A stretch of 64,000 bases of DNA. Source: Paenibacillus polymyxa M1 (GTDB lineage: Bacteria; Bacillota; Bacilli; Paenibacillales; Paenibacillaceae). Positions within the stretch are counted from its first letter, which is position 1, and the number at the start of each line of letters is the position of its first letter. Under the pieces are notes generated by a model. That model was not told where the DNA came from. It saw only the letters and a program-made list of their open reading frames with translations, and searched no databases. The translations under genes and the position numbers were made by a program. The DNA is taken from the NCBI RefSeq assembly GCF_000237325.1, contig NC_017543.1:186001-250000 (forward strand), given 5' to 3'. Below are positions 54,284 through 62,337 of the stretch, piece by piece.

Positions 54284-55429
54284 GTGTCTCAAGAGCTTCT
54301 TAAGTTTGAAGATGAATTTACAGGTGGTACATTAGAATCAGCGGAGAGATCTACATCGCTGATTCTAACGCCACCCATGGCAAAAGAAAATCCATATATA
54401 GATTCGTTATGCCCCAACGACATTATGGATTACTTGTTGCCTAACGGTGAGTTGTTTGGATTATTTTCAGACCCATATGCTACCATGTTTTATCACAAAC
54501 CGGCAGAGGGAATACGTAATGGCCGGTTCTGGCTTGAGGAGAGGATTGAAGACGGAACATTCACCGAACGTGAGATTCGATTGCTTGATTTTCTTTCGAA
54601 CGTTCGTATAGCGACACGAAGCCAAATCCGGAGAGCCGTATTCAAGGAGTCTGACGAAGACAGAGTGGTTGTAGATTTTTTGAAGAAGTGTCGACGAACA
54701 GGTGTGCTTTGTGCTTTCAGTTGGGTAACACCTTTGAAAGATCAAAGGAAAAAACCTCTTGTATATGCTTTAACACGAGTTGGTGCAGATGCTGCTGAAA
54801 TCATTCTTAAACGTAAATTTACAGACGATTTTTGGTTTCAACCAATCGAGATACCTGCTGGTCGTGGACCGGAAATGACACCACTTTTTCAGGATCTGGT
54901 CTCGGCCGAAATTCACTGTGAATTAACTCGAATTGATCGTCTTATTTCATGGCAGCGAAATCCGTTAGTTCGATTGAAGAATGGCCAGATCCACCATCCC
55001 ACATCAACATTTCAAGTTATAAAAGACGCTGGGGAGATGCGTACTTTCTGGGTTGAAACTGTTCGAATAGGTAAAGACTGGGTAAGCAAAGTCAAAAACC
55101 GATTCCAAAAAACCCAAAATGCAATACAATATGTTAATGAATTTCAAAAGCCAGCTCGTGTTATTGTAGTTGCTGATGGGGATTCTAGAATACCGTATTT
55201 GGCCGAATTAGCTCGAGAGTTTATGCCGAGTGTGGAAGTTCGATTTACTACTGACGAGCGGCTGCTCCAAGGACTTGGTAAGCAGACCTTTGTAATATGG
55301 GATAATACTGGAAAGTGTCTTAAAGCACAATCTATAGGGTTTCTCCAGCCTAATTCTGAAGGTATGACTGCATCAGAATATCTAGCCTCACAAATGATGG
55401 TGCCTGATGACGATGAATTTGAAGAGTAA
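54284..55429 (+). CDS. replication-relaxation/relaxase-like protein, 381 aa (tentative)
   Basis: GTG 54284 follows the previous stop by two bases, with AGAGG inside the previous gene as ribosome site. After about 90 residues comes a winged-helix region (REIRLLDFLSNVRIATRSQI...VVDFLKKCRRTGVL), then YALTRVGADAAEII, and an alpha/beta C-terminal half (FWVETVRIGKDWVSKVKNRF; KPARVIVVADGDSRIPYL). This order resembles the replication-relaxation family found on Bacillota mobile plasmids, thought to act in mobilisation. No classic His-hydrophobe-His relaxase site is visible. A terminator follows. Confidence 0.5.
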   Translation: MSQELLKFEDEFTGGTLESAERSTSLILTPPMAKENPYIDSLCPNDIMDYLLPNGELFGLFSDPYATMFYHKPAEGIRNGRFWLEERIEDGTFTEREIRLLDFLSNVRIATRSQIRRAVFKESDEDRVVVDFLKKCRRTGVLCAFSWVTPLKDQRKKPLVYALTRVGADAAEIILKRKFTDDFWFQPIEIPAGRGPEMTPLFQDLVSAEIHCELTRIDRLISWQRNPLVRLKNGQIHHPTSTFQVIKDAGEMRTFWVETVRIGKDWVSKVKNRFQKTQNAIQYVNEFQKPARVIVVADGDSRIPYLAELAREFMPSVEVRFTTDERLLQGLGKQTFVIWDNTGKCLKAQSIGFLQPNSEGMTASEYLASQMMVPDDDEFEE

Positions 55430-55433
55430 AAAT

Positions 55434-55470
55434 AAGGGAATACCTTGGATTACCGTGGTATTCCCTTTAT
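55434..55470 (+). terminator. intrinsic terminator
   Basis: AAGGGAATACC pairs with GGTATTCCCTT and ends in TTATTG, right after the previous stop. Confidence 0.75.
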
Positions 55471-55815
55471 TGATAAGGAAGTGTGAAGTTCCCGTATAAT
55501 ATATTAATTGATTTTTAAGACTAATCAGTATTCTCTTCATTATTAAGTTAAATCTATTTTGAAGCGTAAGAAAGGAAATAAAAGTGGGGTATAAAAAAGG
55601 GCGAAGAATGCTGCAAAGTTGAGATTACTGGGATTCTTTTGTCCTCCAAATGAAGCATAGAAAGCTTATGTAATTTAAATCTGTTGTAGTGCATGTGCGG
55701 ACAAGAACCACATTTTGTACTTAACTGTATAATCTATATAGAACTATCCTTAAATGTTGAAGAGAATCGCCTAAGGTTGCTTGAAATACTACTTCTATTT
55801 TTTCTTAGAATATGT
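55471..55815. other. intergenic, no gene seen
   Basis: No supported gene. A short frame at 55693-55884 overlaps the next leader and has no protein character. Confidence 0.4.
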
Positions 55816-55974
55816 TATTATTTCATTTATAAATATGATTTAATAACAAGTCTCGCCATGCGGCAAAAAGACTATTTTCTTTAGTATCAAGCTAAAAAGA
55901 CCATTTAAGGTATTAACTCCTGTTAAGGGAATTGTTAATATTTTAAATGGTCTTTTTTATATATTCACAACCCA
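55816..55974 (+). promoter_or_regulatory. class I leader: ANGC hairpin, terminator, CACAACCCA
   Basis: A possible -10 (TATTAT, 55816-55821) without a clear -35. The ANGC element is 55849-55873: AGTCT/AGACT outer, GCC/GGC inner, loop ATGC. AAAAGACCATTTAA (55895-55908) pairs with TTAAATGGTCTTTT (55943-55956), followed by TTATATATTC. CACAACCCA is at 55966-55974, before the primase-like gene. Confidence 0.75.
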
Positions 55975-56000
55975 AATTTTAACAAAGGGAGAGAGGCTAA

Positions 56001-57302
56001 ATGAAGTTTATATCTGAAGAAACAATTGAACTTGTCAAAAGTATATCTGTGTATGAGGTTGCTGATAATCTAGGGCTTCATATAAAGCAAGTTGGTACTT
56101 ACTGGAACGTTGAATGTCCCAATCCAGACCACTGTGAAAAAGAACCCCAAACATATATCAGCATGAGCACTGGATACTTTAAATGTTATAGCGGTGGTGG
56201 ATGTGGAGCAGACGGCTTTGCTATTCAATTTTTCAGTTGGCACCAATTTGGCAGATATAGTCCGAAAGAAGATTTTATTCGGTCTGTTGTTGGCATCGCT
56301 AGGCTTATGGGCATACCTGTGAAATATAGCGATGGTTCAATATCGCAAGACACTACTCGTCCTGCTTACATTCCAAAAGAAAAACCTAATATTGTTGAAA
56401 TTCCTGCTGCTTCTCCAGATATATGTGACCAAACATATCGGCGTTTTTTAGACTTATGTCCGGTATTTGACGAACACTTGGAAGAATGGCTTGGGCCGAA
56501 ACGCCAGTATACAAAAGAGCAGGTCGAAGTAATAGGTTTACGGTCAGTACCCAAGACCATCGATCAAGCGAGGGAAATTGTGGATACCTTAATTTCTGAA
56601 GGGTATCAAATTGAAAGAGTACCGGGTTTCACACAGTATCTTCGAAAAGATGGGAACCTGGAAAATGACCAGGATTGGTACTGGTTAATTGTTGGAATGG
56701 GGAAATATTACATCCCAATTCGTGATGATATGGGGAGAATTATTCGGTTGAGAATAAGAACCAATTTTGAAGATAAGAAGAAGTATATTTGGTTCTCTTC
56801 TGCTCCCATGAATAAAGGAAAAATTATAAGAAGAGGAGGAGCTGGAGCGGGTGCCCATGTCAATGTTATTGTTCCTTCAAAGCTAATGGCCTTATGGAAG
56901 CCAGGAACGGAAATCACTAACATTATAAATGTGAAAAAGGTTCTTATTATTGAAGGGGAACATAAGGGATATATTGTTTCAGAGCTTCTAAACATGCTTG
57001 TTATTTCGATTCCTGGTGTTGGAAACTTTCGCGACGTTATACCACTCCTAAAAAAATGGGGAATACAAGAGGTAGCCATTGCTTATGATGTTGATGCTTT
57101 CTTTGATGAGAAGAAAAAAACCGGTAAGAATGAAAATGTTTATAAGCAACTCGTTCGTTTTGGCAAAGCCCTCATCAGTGAAGAAAACATTCATTCTGAA
57201 TTATGGGTTTGGAACCCCGATGACGGAAAGGGATTAGATGATTTAATTTTAAGTAAAAAATTACCAACTATAAAAAATCTTAGAACTAAAGAACGTTTTT
57301 AG
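56001..57302 (+). CDS. CHC2 zinc-finger / TOPRIM primase-like protein
   Basis: The N-terminus has a zinc-binding CHC2-type segment (VECPNPDHCE...FKCYSGGGCGADG, about residues 36-75) as in DnaG primases. Residues about 305-375 form a TOPRIM domain (VLIIEGEHKGYIVSELL; VAIAYDVDAF) with the Glu and Asp-x-Asp needed for metal-dependent nucleotidyl transfer. The central part (YYIPIRDDMGRIIRLRIRTN) matches DUF3854-type plasmid/phage proteins. Likely role: making primers for plasmid replication or transfer. GGGAGAGAGG precedes ATG 56001. It is followed by ssb. Confidence 0.75.
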   Translation: MKFISEETIELVKSISVYEVADNLGLHIKQVGTYWNVECPNPDHCEKEPQTYISMSTGYFKCYSGGGCGADGFAIQFFSWHQFGRYSPKEDFIRSVVGIARLMGIPVKYSDGSISQDTTRPAYIPKEKPNIVEIPAASPDICDQTYRRFLDLCPVFDEHLEEWLGPKRQYTKEQVEVIGLRSVPKTIDQAREIVDTLISEGYQIERVPGFTQYLRKDGNLENDQDWYWLIVGMGKYYIPIRDDMGRIIRLRIRTNFEDKKKYIWFSSAPMNKGKIIRRGGAGAGAHVNVIVPSKLMALWKPGTEITNIINVKKVLIIEGEHKGYIVSELLNMLVISIPGVGNFRDVIPLLKKWGIQEVAIAYDVDAFFDEKKKTGKNENVYKQLVRFGKALISEENIHSELWVWNPDDGKGLDDLILSKKLPTIKNLRTKERF

Positions 57303-57406
57303 GAGAACTAAAATATGAAGTTTACACTACATTGTTGAGCAATAAAAAAGACTACGATCATTTTGAATAATGAATATATCAAATAAAAAATTAAGGAGAT
57401 GTTCAA

Positions 57407-57847
57407 ATGTTAAATCGCGTAATTTTGATAGGGAGACTTACAAAAGATCCAGAATTACGCTATACCCCATCTGGGATAGCAGTAGCTCAGTTCACACTTG
57501 CAGTTGACCGCCCGTTTGCTAACCAGGGAGGCGAAAAAGAGGCTGATTTTATTCCGATTGTTACTTGGAGGCAATTAGCTGAGAACTGTGCTAATTATCT
57601 TCGCAAAGGTCGAATGACTGCTATTGAAGGAAAAATTCAAGTACGCAACTACGAAAATAACGAAGGAAAACGTGTTTATGTGACAGAGATAGTTGCCGAC
57701 AATGTTCGTTTTCTAGAGTCCTCTAAACGGGAAGGAAGAAACGAAAACATATCAAGTAATAGAAATTCTCAATCAAACCGAAATTACGATCCTTTTCCCG
57801 ATGATGGTAAGCCAATAGACATCTCAGATGACGACTTGCCATTCTAA
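57407..57847 (+). CDS. ssb: single-stranded DNA-binding protein
   Basis: Binds ssDNA during plasmid replication and transfer. Complete OB-fold pattern: [74 protein letters not shown] and [12 protein letters not shown], then a glycine-poor, asparagine-rich linker and the acidic C-terminal tip DISDDDLPF that contacts partner proteins. 146 residues is somewhat shorter than chromosomal SSB of Bacillus, as usual for plasmid copies. AAGGAG precedes ATG 57407 by about 9 bases. Confidence 0.95.
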   Translation: MLNRVILIGRLTKDPELRYTPSGIAVAQFTLAVDRPFANQGGEKEADFIPIVTWRQLAENCANYLRKGRMTAIEGKIQVRNYENNEGKRVYVTEIVADNVRFLESSKREGRNENISSNRNSQSNRNYDPFPDDGKPIDISDDDLPF

Positions 57848-57910
57848 TTATAATAAATAAAAGTCAACAATACAATTGTATATTTAAAAAGAAATGTAAA
57901 TTTTCAAGGT

Positions 57911-57966
57911 AGATCTTGCCGTGGGGAAAGGTATATAAACTCCTCACGGCCTTTGTTGTAGCTTTT
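57911..57966 (+). terminator. hairpin before the zinc-ribbon gene
   Basis: CCGTGGGGA (57919-57927) pairs with TCCTCACGG (57941-57949); a T-rich stretch (CTTTGTTG...TTTTTTTT) follows. It either ends the ssb transcript or is a simplified leader for the next gene. No ANGC hairpin or GRAGCACC. Confidence 0.55.
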
Positions 57967-57993
57967 TTTTAATCAAAAGGGGAGATAATTCTC

Positions 57994-58500
57994 ATGGAAA
58001 TAATAAATTGTCCTCAGTGCGGAAAGCCTGAATATTTAATGACAAAGGAAACAGAAACCATCACTAGCCGATGTATTTGTGAGAATAAACGGATTAAATG
58101 TGATAAATGCTCGAAGTTATTTTTGAGAAAAGATATTTCATTTACCAACTTGTATTTGTCTCTCTGCAAAATATGTAACCATGATATATGTGATTTGTAT
58201 CAAGTTGTTAAGGAGGATATTCACATATCAAATCAAAGTAATCAAACCATGATCTGCGTAGAAATTTATAATGAGCGATTACAATTGACAATAAGACCTT
58301 CTATGATGGGAGTACTTATCATTTTTCCTTTCATGACTAAGAAGCAAATTATTTCTCATTGGCTTACGGAAATATATCCGAATAAAGTTAATAATTTATT
58401 TAACACTGCGGTACTCAGACTCATACCTGATTATATAAGTAAAAGCGAGATCTTATCTATTAAGAAAAAAATTATTGATGAGATGTCCTCTTTTCATTAA
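57994..58500 (+). CDS. zinc-ribbon protein, 168 aa
   Basis: ATG 57994 has GGGGAG about 9 bases upstream. Four CxxC/CxC knuckles occur within the first 65 residues (CPQCGK, RCICENK, CDKCSK, CKICNH), giving two zinc ribbons. The remaining 100 residues are helical with a hydrophobic stretch (MMGVLIIFPFMTKKQIISHW) that is too polar for a membrane span. Probably nucleic-acid or protein binding. Unrecognised beyond the ribbons; it lies in the SSB/TGT-like cluster. Confidence 0.6.
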   Translation: MEIINCPQCGKPEYLMTKETETITSRCICENKRIKCDKCSKLFLRKDISFTNLYLSLCKICNHDICDLYQVVKEDIHISNQSNQTMICVEIYNERLQLTIRPSMMGVLIIFPFMTKKQIISHWLTEIYPNKVNNLFNTAVLRLIPDYISKSEILSIKKKIIDEMSSFH

Positions 58501-58566
58501 AGAGCTGATAATTTCTTCGCTCTTTTATATACCCCTTAACTATTAAACTATGGAGGAAATCAATAC

Positions 58567-59814
58567 ATGAATTATTTTACGATTAAGGCAATTGAAAAAG
58601 AAAAACTATTTATTCGAAAGGCTAAACACGGAACAAGATTCAGTACCGGAAAAGGTAAAATAAATTTCATTGATAATATTACAAGTAAGTATGTATATTT
58701 TAAGACTGAAAAGAGCAAAGAGGCAATTCGAGTCCCAAGAGCAAAGATACGTCAAGCTATTGAATATCTTCTGTATAGAAGGATGGTTACTCGAGAAAAA
58801 CTAGGTGAGATTTACAAGTATAATAGTTTCCTTATGGGACTTCTAAGGCACATATTCATTCAAATGAGTGATCTAGCTTGGATAAAAAGAAGTCTTGGAA
58901 AATCTAAAATCCTAAGGTTAGTTTTAAAAGGCACGCGCTTCATTTTTGCAGGGATGTGTAAAAGCCCTCTTGACCTGGCTAAGGTTAAAGCGCATGGTGG
59001 ACGTTTTGTACTTTTTTCTTATTGGAATCTCCGCTCTGACAAACATGAAACCTGGAGATATCATATTAAAAGGCTTGGCCTAAAAGTTCTATTAGATTCT
59101 GGCGAGTATAGTATGTACCGCTTATATAAACGTATGGAAGTAATGCGAGCAAAGCTGCTGCAGCTAAAAGAGGGTACAAGTAATTGGTTGAAGCAGACTG
59201 ATGATCTCATAGAAATAGAAAAGAAAATGCAGAAACCTGTAAGAATCGAGGACTATGCAAAGTTTATATTAAGACATAAATCCGTGCTCTATGATGTATT
59301 TAATCTGGATCGAACGGGAGATTTTGAAGAATCAATGTTTAATTTGAACTACTTATATAGGAGAGGAATTAAGGCAATTCCTATATGGCATCCACAATCG
59401 CCTGTAGAAGCTTTAGAAGCGCTGATCAAAGATGATCGAAACTTCGATGTAATTGCGATCGGTGGTTTATTGAGTTTGAAACATGAGGACCGGTGTAAGG
59501 TTGTTAGTTCAATTAACAAAAATTATGGTGAGCATCAATGCTTTCATTTATTGGGTTGTAGCAGCCCTTTAATCTTTAATGGGGATACTTTTCAATGTGA
59601 TTCGACAGGTCCACTAATGGGTCGAAGATATAAGACTATTATTACTGAGAAAGGTCATATCAAAATGGATAAGAACAACCAGAATTGGACCGAGGAAAAA
59701 TGCTTTGCTTATAACATCAAACGACTTTCCTCTCTTGAGGATTTCCATTCCTCTGAACAACTTGAGTTTTTAATTCCGCCATCTTTGTCGACAGAGACGT
59801 TAACATTATTTTAA
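58567..59814 (+). CDS. TGT/DpdA-like transglycosylase-family protein, 415 aa
   Basis: The pattern matches the tRNA-guanine transglycosylase superfamily TIM barrel. LDSGEYSMYR at about residues 176-185 corresponds to the DSGGFQ/DSGAFS motif with the general-base Asp; YDVFNLDRTG follows; IPIWHPQS; AIGGLLSL at about 297 corresponds to the GGL(A) loop; HLLGCSSP at about 328 to the G-x-G/S-S/T-P loop; and CDSTGPLMGRRY at about 345 to the region with the nucleophile Asp. The tRNA-type zinc site (CxCxxC) is absent, as in DNA-acting DpdA and phage relatives. The first 150 residues are extra and basic. Likely base exchange in DNA or RNA; the substrate is not known. TGGAGG precedes ATG 58567. Confidence 0.6.
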   Translation: MNYFTIKAIEKEKLFIRKAKHGTRFSTGKGKINFIDNITSKYVYFKTEKSKEAIRVPRAKIRQAIEYLLYRRMVTREKLGEIYKYNSFLMGLLRHIFIQMSDLAWIKRSLGKSKILRLVLKGTRFIFAGMCKSPLDLAKVKAHGGRFVLFSYWNLRSDKHETWRYHIKRLGLKVLLDSGEYSMYRLYKRMEVMRAKLLQLKEGTSNWLKQTDDLIEIEKKMQKPVRIEDYAKFILRHKSVLYDVFNLDRTGDFEESMFNLNYLYRRGIKAIPIWHPQSPVEALEALIKDDRNFDVIAIGGLLSLKHEDRCKVVSSINKNYGEHQCFHLLGCSSPLIFNGDTFQCDSTGPLMGRRYKTIITEKGHIKMDKNNQNWTEEKCFAYNIKRLSSLEDFHSSEQLEFLIPPSLSTETLTLF

Positions 59815-59831
59815 TAAAAGGGGAGAGTAAC

Positions 59832-60002
59832 TTGGAACAATTCGTCAATACTTTTCTAAATACACCAGTCTACATTTTGATTGCTATCGGTTTGGTGCTT
59901 ACAATCATCTTAGCTAAAAAAATGAAGAGAATGATTAGAAAATTATCAGGAATATTTTTTACAATTATCACGTTGATTAAGATAATATATATGTGGAAAT
60001 AA
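59832..60002 (+). CDS. small membrane protein, 56 aa
   Basis: TTG 59832 has AGGGGAGAG about 7 bases upstream and lies 17 bases after the TGT-like gene. The product (EQFVNTFLNTPVYILIAIGL then VLTIILAKKMKRMIRKL) has one or two membrane helices separated by a basic turn, ending IKIIYMWK. Probably the last gene of that unit; function unknown. Confidence 0.55.
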   Translation: MEQFVNTFLNTPVYILIAIGLVLTIILAKKMKRMIRKLSGIFFTIITLIKIIYMWK

Positions 60003-60053
60003 TTTTTTGAGGCTTTTGTAATATAACAAAACCTTTTCAGATTCAAATAGGTC

Positions 60054-60085
60054 AGGCTATCGGTGGAACACTTGATAGCCTCTTT
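60054..60085 (+). terminator. intrinsic terminator
   Basis: AGGCTATC pairs with GATAGCCT followed by CTTTAT, after the small membrane protein gene. Confidence 0.65.
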
Positions 60086-60187
60086 ATATTCAGTATATCT
60101 GAGATAATTCGTTGTTTCTTAAAATCATGTAGCAAGGTAGAAAACGGATGGGGTTAGGTGAATATTTTATATATACCACTTAGAAGA

Positions 60188-60351
60188 GAAATCATCCATT
60201 TATCAATGATGATTTTTCTGGATACTTTTTTTGAAGAACCAGTAGAAGAATAGACCATATAGAAGCCTAAAAGATTTTCTCATGTATAGCAAAAACACCT
60301 CTGTTACCAGAGGTGCTTTTGGCCTCCGTTTGCGCTCTTGTTCACAACCCA
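60188..60351 (+). promoter_or_regulatory. orphan leader with terminator and CACAACCCA
   Basis: AAATCATC/GATGATTT with T tail lies at about 60189-60218. A second hairpin CACCTCTG/CAGAGGTG (60296-60315) is followed by TTTT, TGCGCTC and CACAACCCA (60343-60351), then AAGGAGAG, the same order as class I leaders. But no gene follows: the next 110 bases have no credible frame before the stop of the converging minus-strand gene. The target gene seems lost. No ANGC hairpin. Confidence 0.55.
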
Positions 60352-60463
60352 TTGTTAACAAGGAGAGAAAACACTGCTCCACAACCGATGCAAGGTTGCC
60401 GGGCTGGAGGTCGTCCCGAGAGGAGCATCCATAAGATAAGTGTAATACAAGGAAAGGACCTAG

Positions 60464-61516
60464 TCAAATTTTTCTGCGCTTATAGTGGGACAGATGTATG
60501 ACTTTTGAATTAAAGTCGGTGTTCATAAGGGATTGATTAAGTTGTTGTTTTTTCGATTGATTCTTTATACGTATTCCATCTTCGCTTAAATCATCAACAA
60601 TACTGATGGCATCCCTTTCACAAAATGGGGCCTCGGGAAGAGTAGGACAATCGAAAATTATGGCATGATTAGTTTCTATTTTCCTGAATTTATTATAGAT
60701 CTTCTGACGGCGTAGACATTCCTCTTCCCAAACCTCCATAATCTTTACGCCTATTTTTTGACCAGAAAGGGTATTTAAATTTATATAAGGTTCCCGGGTA
60801 CCATAGTTATTCAAGAAGAATTTATCGACATATGTATAGGTGGCGCCAGAATGGAATATAGCTATTATTAACCAGTAAATTCTGCGTATCAGATAAGTTT
60901 GAATAGGTATCATAGCTAATCCCATACCAGAGTAGTATGATAAATCTTTTATGAAATATAACATAATGAAAACTGATGAAAGTAAGCTGATTAAATAGCA
61001 TAAGATTTCCACAGTTGTTTTAAAGCCAATTATTTGAAGTAGAGTGGGTCTTTTTTTGGCTTCTAAGGAAGTGTAACAACGTTTTAATATAAGATCACGA
61101 AAACGTTCTACCGTGTAACGATATGAAGTATCCATGGCCTGAGACCCTTCCCAACTGCTAAGACTATATGTTTGAGGTGGAAAAAACATATAATACAGAT
61201 GTAGTGGAGCGATATAAGGGGTTAATTTCCATCTGTCTATTTCTTGATCCAGTTGTCGTTGTCTTATTTTTGACGCCGTCACGCTATAATATCGCTTAGA
61301 ACCAGTAAAGATCAATGATATGAAAATGACGAGAAAGAATGCTTTATGGGTGATTAAAAAATCACCTACTTTTTTAAGGAGATTATGATAGCTGGTGAAA
61401 AGATACAAGGTAGGTATTGCATTTTGGATAATAAAGAAAATTAGATACGTGATAGCAGAAACTATAACTCCCCAAAATTGTATATGCCAAATGGAAAGGG
61501 AAGATCTCATCTTCAT
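60464..61516 (-). CDS. multi-pass membrane protein, 350 aa
   Basis: ATG 61516 on the minus strand has GGGGTG about 9 bases upstream. Hydrophobic helices at about 13-33, 55-72 and in the middle (about 165-190, 195-220) alternate with basic loops; a C-terminal cytoplasmic domain of about 120 residues begins near VDKFFLNNYGTREP. The end reads FNSKVIHLSHYKRRKI; a similar VI(H/R)(L/F) end closes the two membrane proteins at 29828 and 30512. Function unknown; possibly a transfer or secretion-related component. Confidence 0.55.
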   Translation of the reverse strand: MKMRSSLSIWHIQFWGVIVSAITYLIFFIIQNAIPTLYLFTSYHNLLKKVGDFLITHKAFFLVIFISLIFTGSKRYYSVTASKIRQRQLDQEIDRWKLTPYIAPLHLYYMFFPPQTYSLSSWEGSQAMDTSYRYTVERFRDLILKRCYTSLEAKKRPTLLQIIGFKTTVEILCYLISLLSSVFIMLYFIKDLSYYSGMGLAMIPIQTYLIRRIYWLIIAIFHSGATYTYVDKFFLNNYGTREPYINLNTLSGQKIGVKIMEVWEEECLRRQKIYNKFRKIETNHAIIFDCPTLPEAPFCERDAISIVDDLSEDGIRIKNQSKKQQLNQSLMNTDFNSKVIHLSHYKRRKI

Positions 61517-61660
61517 CTTGTTTCACCCCATTAATAAAGTTACATAACTTAAGCTGGTTCGATTATATATTAGTATGGAAGACATATACAATTTTTGAAT
61601 GAGAAATGTGGTAGGTTAAATGAAATTATGGTACAGTTAGAATATAAGATATTTATTTAT

Positions 61661-61768
61661 CTCGGAGTCAGGCGACATACCGAGTTTCACATTTAAGAAC
61701 CACGATTTAATGTGTCTAGTAATGACTTAGTCATTTCTTCGACCATTTGATCGTGGTTCTTTTTTTGT
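61661..61768 (+). promoter_or_regulatory. class I leader: ANGC hairpin and terminator
   Basis: The ANGC element is 61661-61684: CTCGG/CCGAG outer, GTC/GAC inner, loop AGGC. AGAACCACGATTTAATG (61697-61713) pairs with CATTTGATCGTGGTTCT (61744-61760), followed by TTTTTTTG. No clear promoter pair and no CACAACCCA. It precedes the 87-residue gene. Confidence 0.7.
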
Positions 61769-61799
61769 TGCCGTTATACTCTGGAATGGAGGGTATCAC

Positions 61800-62063
61800 A
61801 TGAAATTAAGAGTCCATCTTCCTTTTGAGGCTACAGGGAAAAGTTTAAGCGTGTGTTTTGAGAGCATTCTTAAACAATGGATCGATCAAGCTGGGATAGT
61901 TAGACAAGGGCTTATTACAAATGATGATTGGCTAGAGATTATTATAGGAGAAGAGCTGGATTCTGGTGAATTAGGGTATTTCGGTAGTGCATTATCTCAG
62001 CTGAGAGAAAAAAACGGAATAATTTCTCCGAACCGGATTTTTAAAGGTGTTAAAAGAGCTTGA
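61800..62063 (+). CDS. hypothetical protein, 87 aa, leader-controlled
   Basis: ATG 61800 has GGAGGG about 9 bases upstream. Small soluble protein: MKLRVHLPFEATGKSLSVCF, helix SILKQWIDQAG, then LGYFGSALSQLREKNGI and a basic end IFKGVKRA. Unrecognised. Single-gene unit between a class I leader and a terminator. Confidence 0.55.
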   Translation: MKLRVHLPFEATGKSLSVCFESILKQWIDQAGIVRQGLITNDDWLEIIIGEELDSGELGYFGSALSQLREKNGIISPNRIFKGVKRA

Positions 62064-62100
62064 TATTGTGCATAAGTGGAACAAGAAAGATCAAGCTTTT
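62058..62100 (+). terminator. intrinsic terminator
   Basis: AGCTTGAT (overlapping the stop codon) pairs with ATCAAGCT followed by TTTATTTG. Confidence 0.65.
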
Positions 62101-62124
62101 ATTTGAGAGAGTTCTTTTATAAAA

Positions 62125-62283
62125 TTGTAAACTGATCTCTTAAGTGATAAAATACAAAATATATACTTTACCTTTCTGATCCTGGCCATGCGGCGTAAGG
62201 ATAATTGATATAATAACGCACTTTCGGGTGATCATTATCATCATTTTTTATGATGAATTGATTTTCTGAAGGTGCGTTTTTTT
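62125..62283 (+). promoter_or_regulatory. class I leader: promoter, ANGC hairpin, terminator
   Basis: TTGTAA (62125-62130) and TAAAAT (62148-62153), spacer 17. The ANGC element is 62179-62202, 26 bases after the -10: ATCC/GGAT outer, GCC/GGC inner, loop ATGC. AACGCACTTTCGG (62215-62227) pairs with TCTGAAGGTGCGTT (62265-62278), enclosing ATCATTATCATCA/TGATGAATTGAT, then eight T. Confidence 0.8.
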
Positions 62284-62337
62284 TCAATCCAGTGAGGTGG
62301 AGTATTTTTTAAATTAAACATAAGAGGAGACGAGAAA

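Noticed and set aside
8470..62202. Match to preQ1-I, mini-ykkC (guanidine-II) or other small riboswitches
   Set aside because: Loop and junction do not fit: preQ1-I needs an A-rich tail pseudoknot, and guanidine-II needs two ACGR-loop hairpins. I therefore leave the ligand or factor open.
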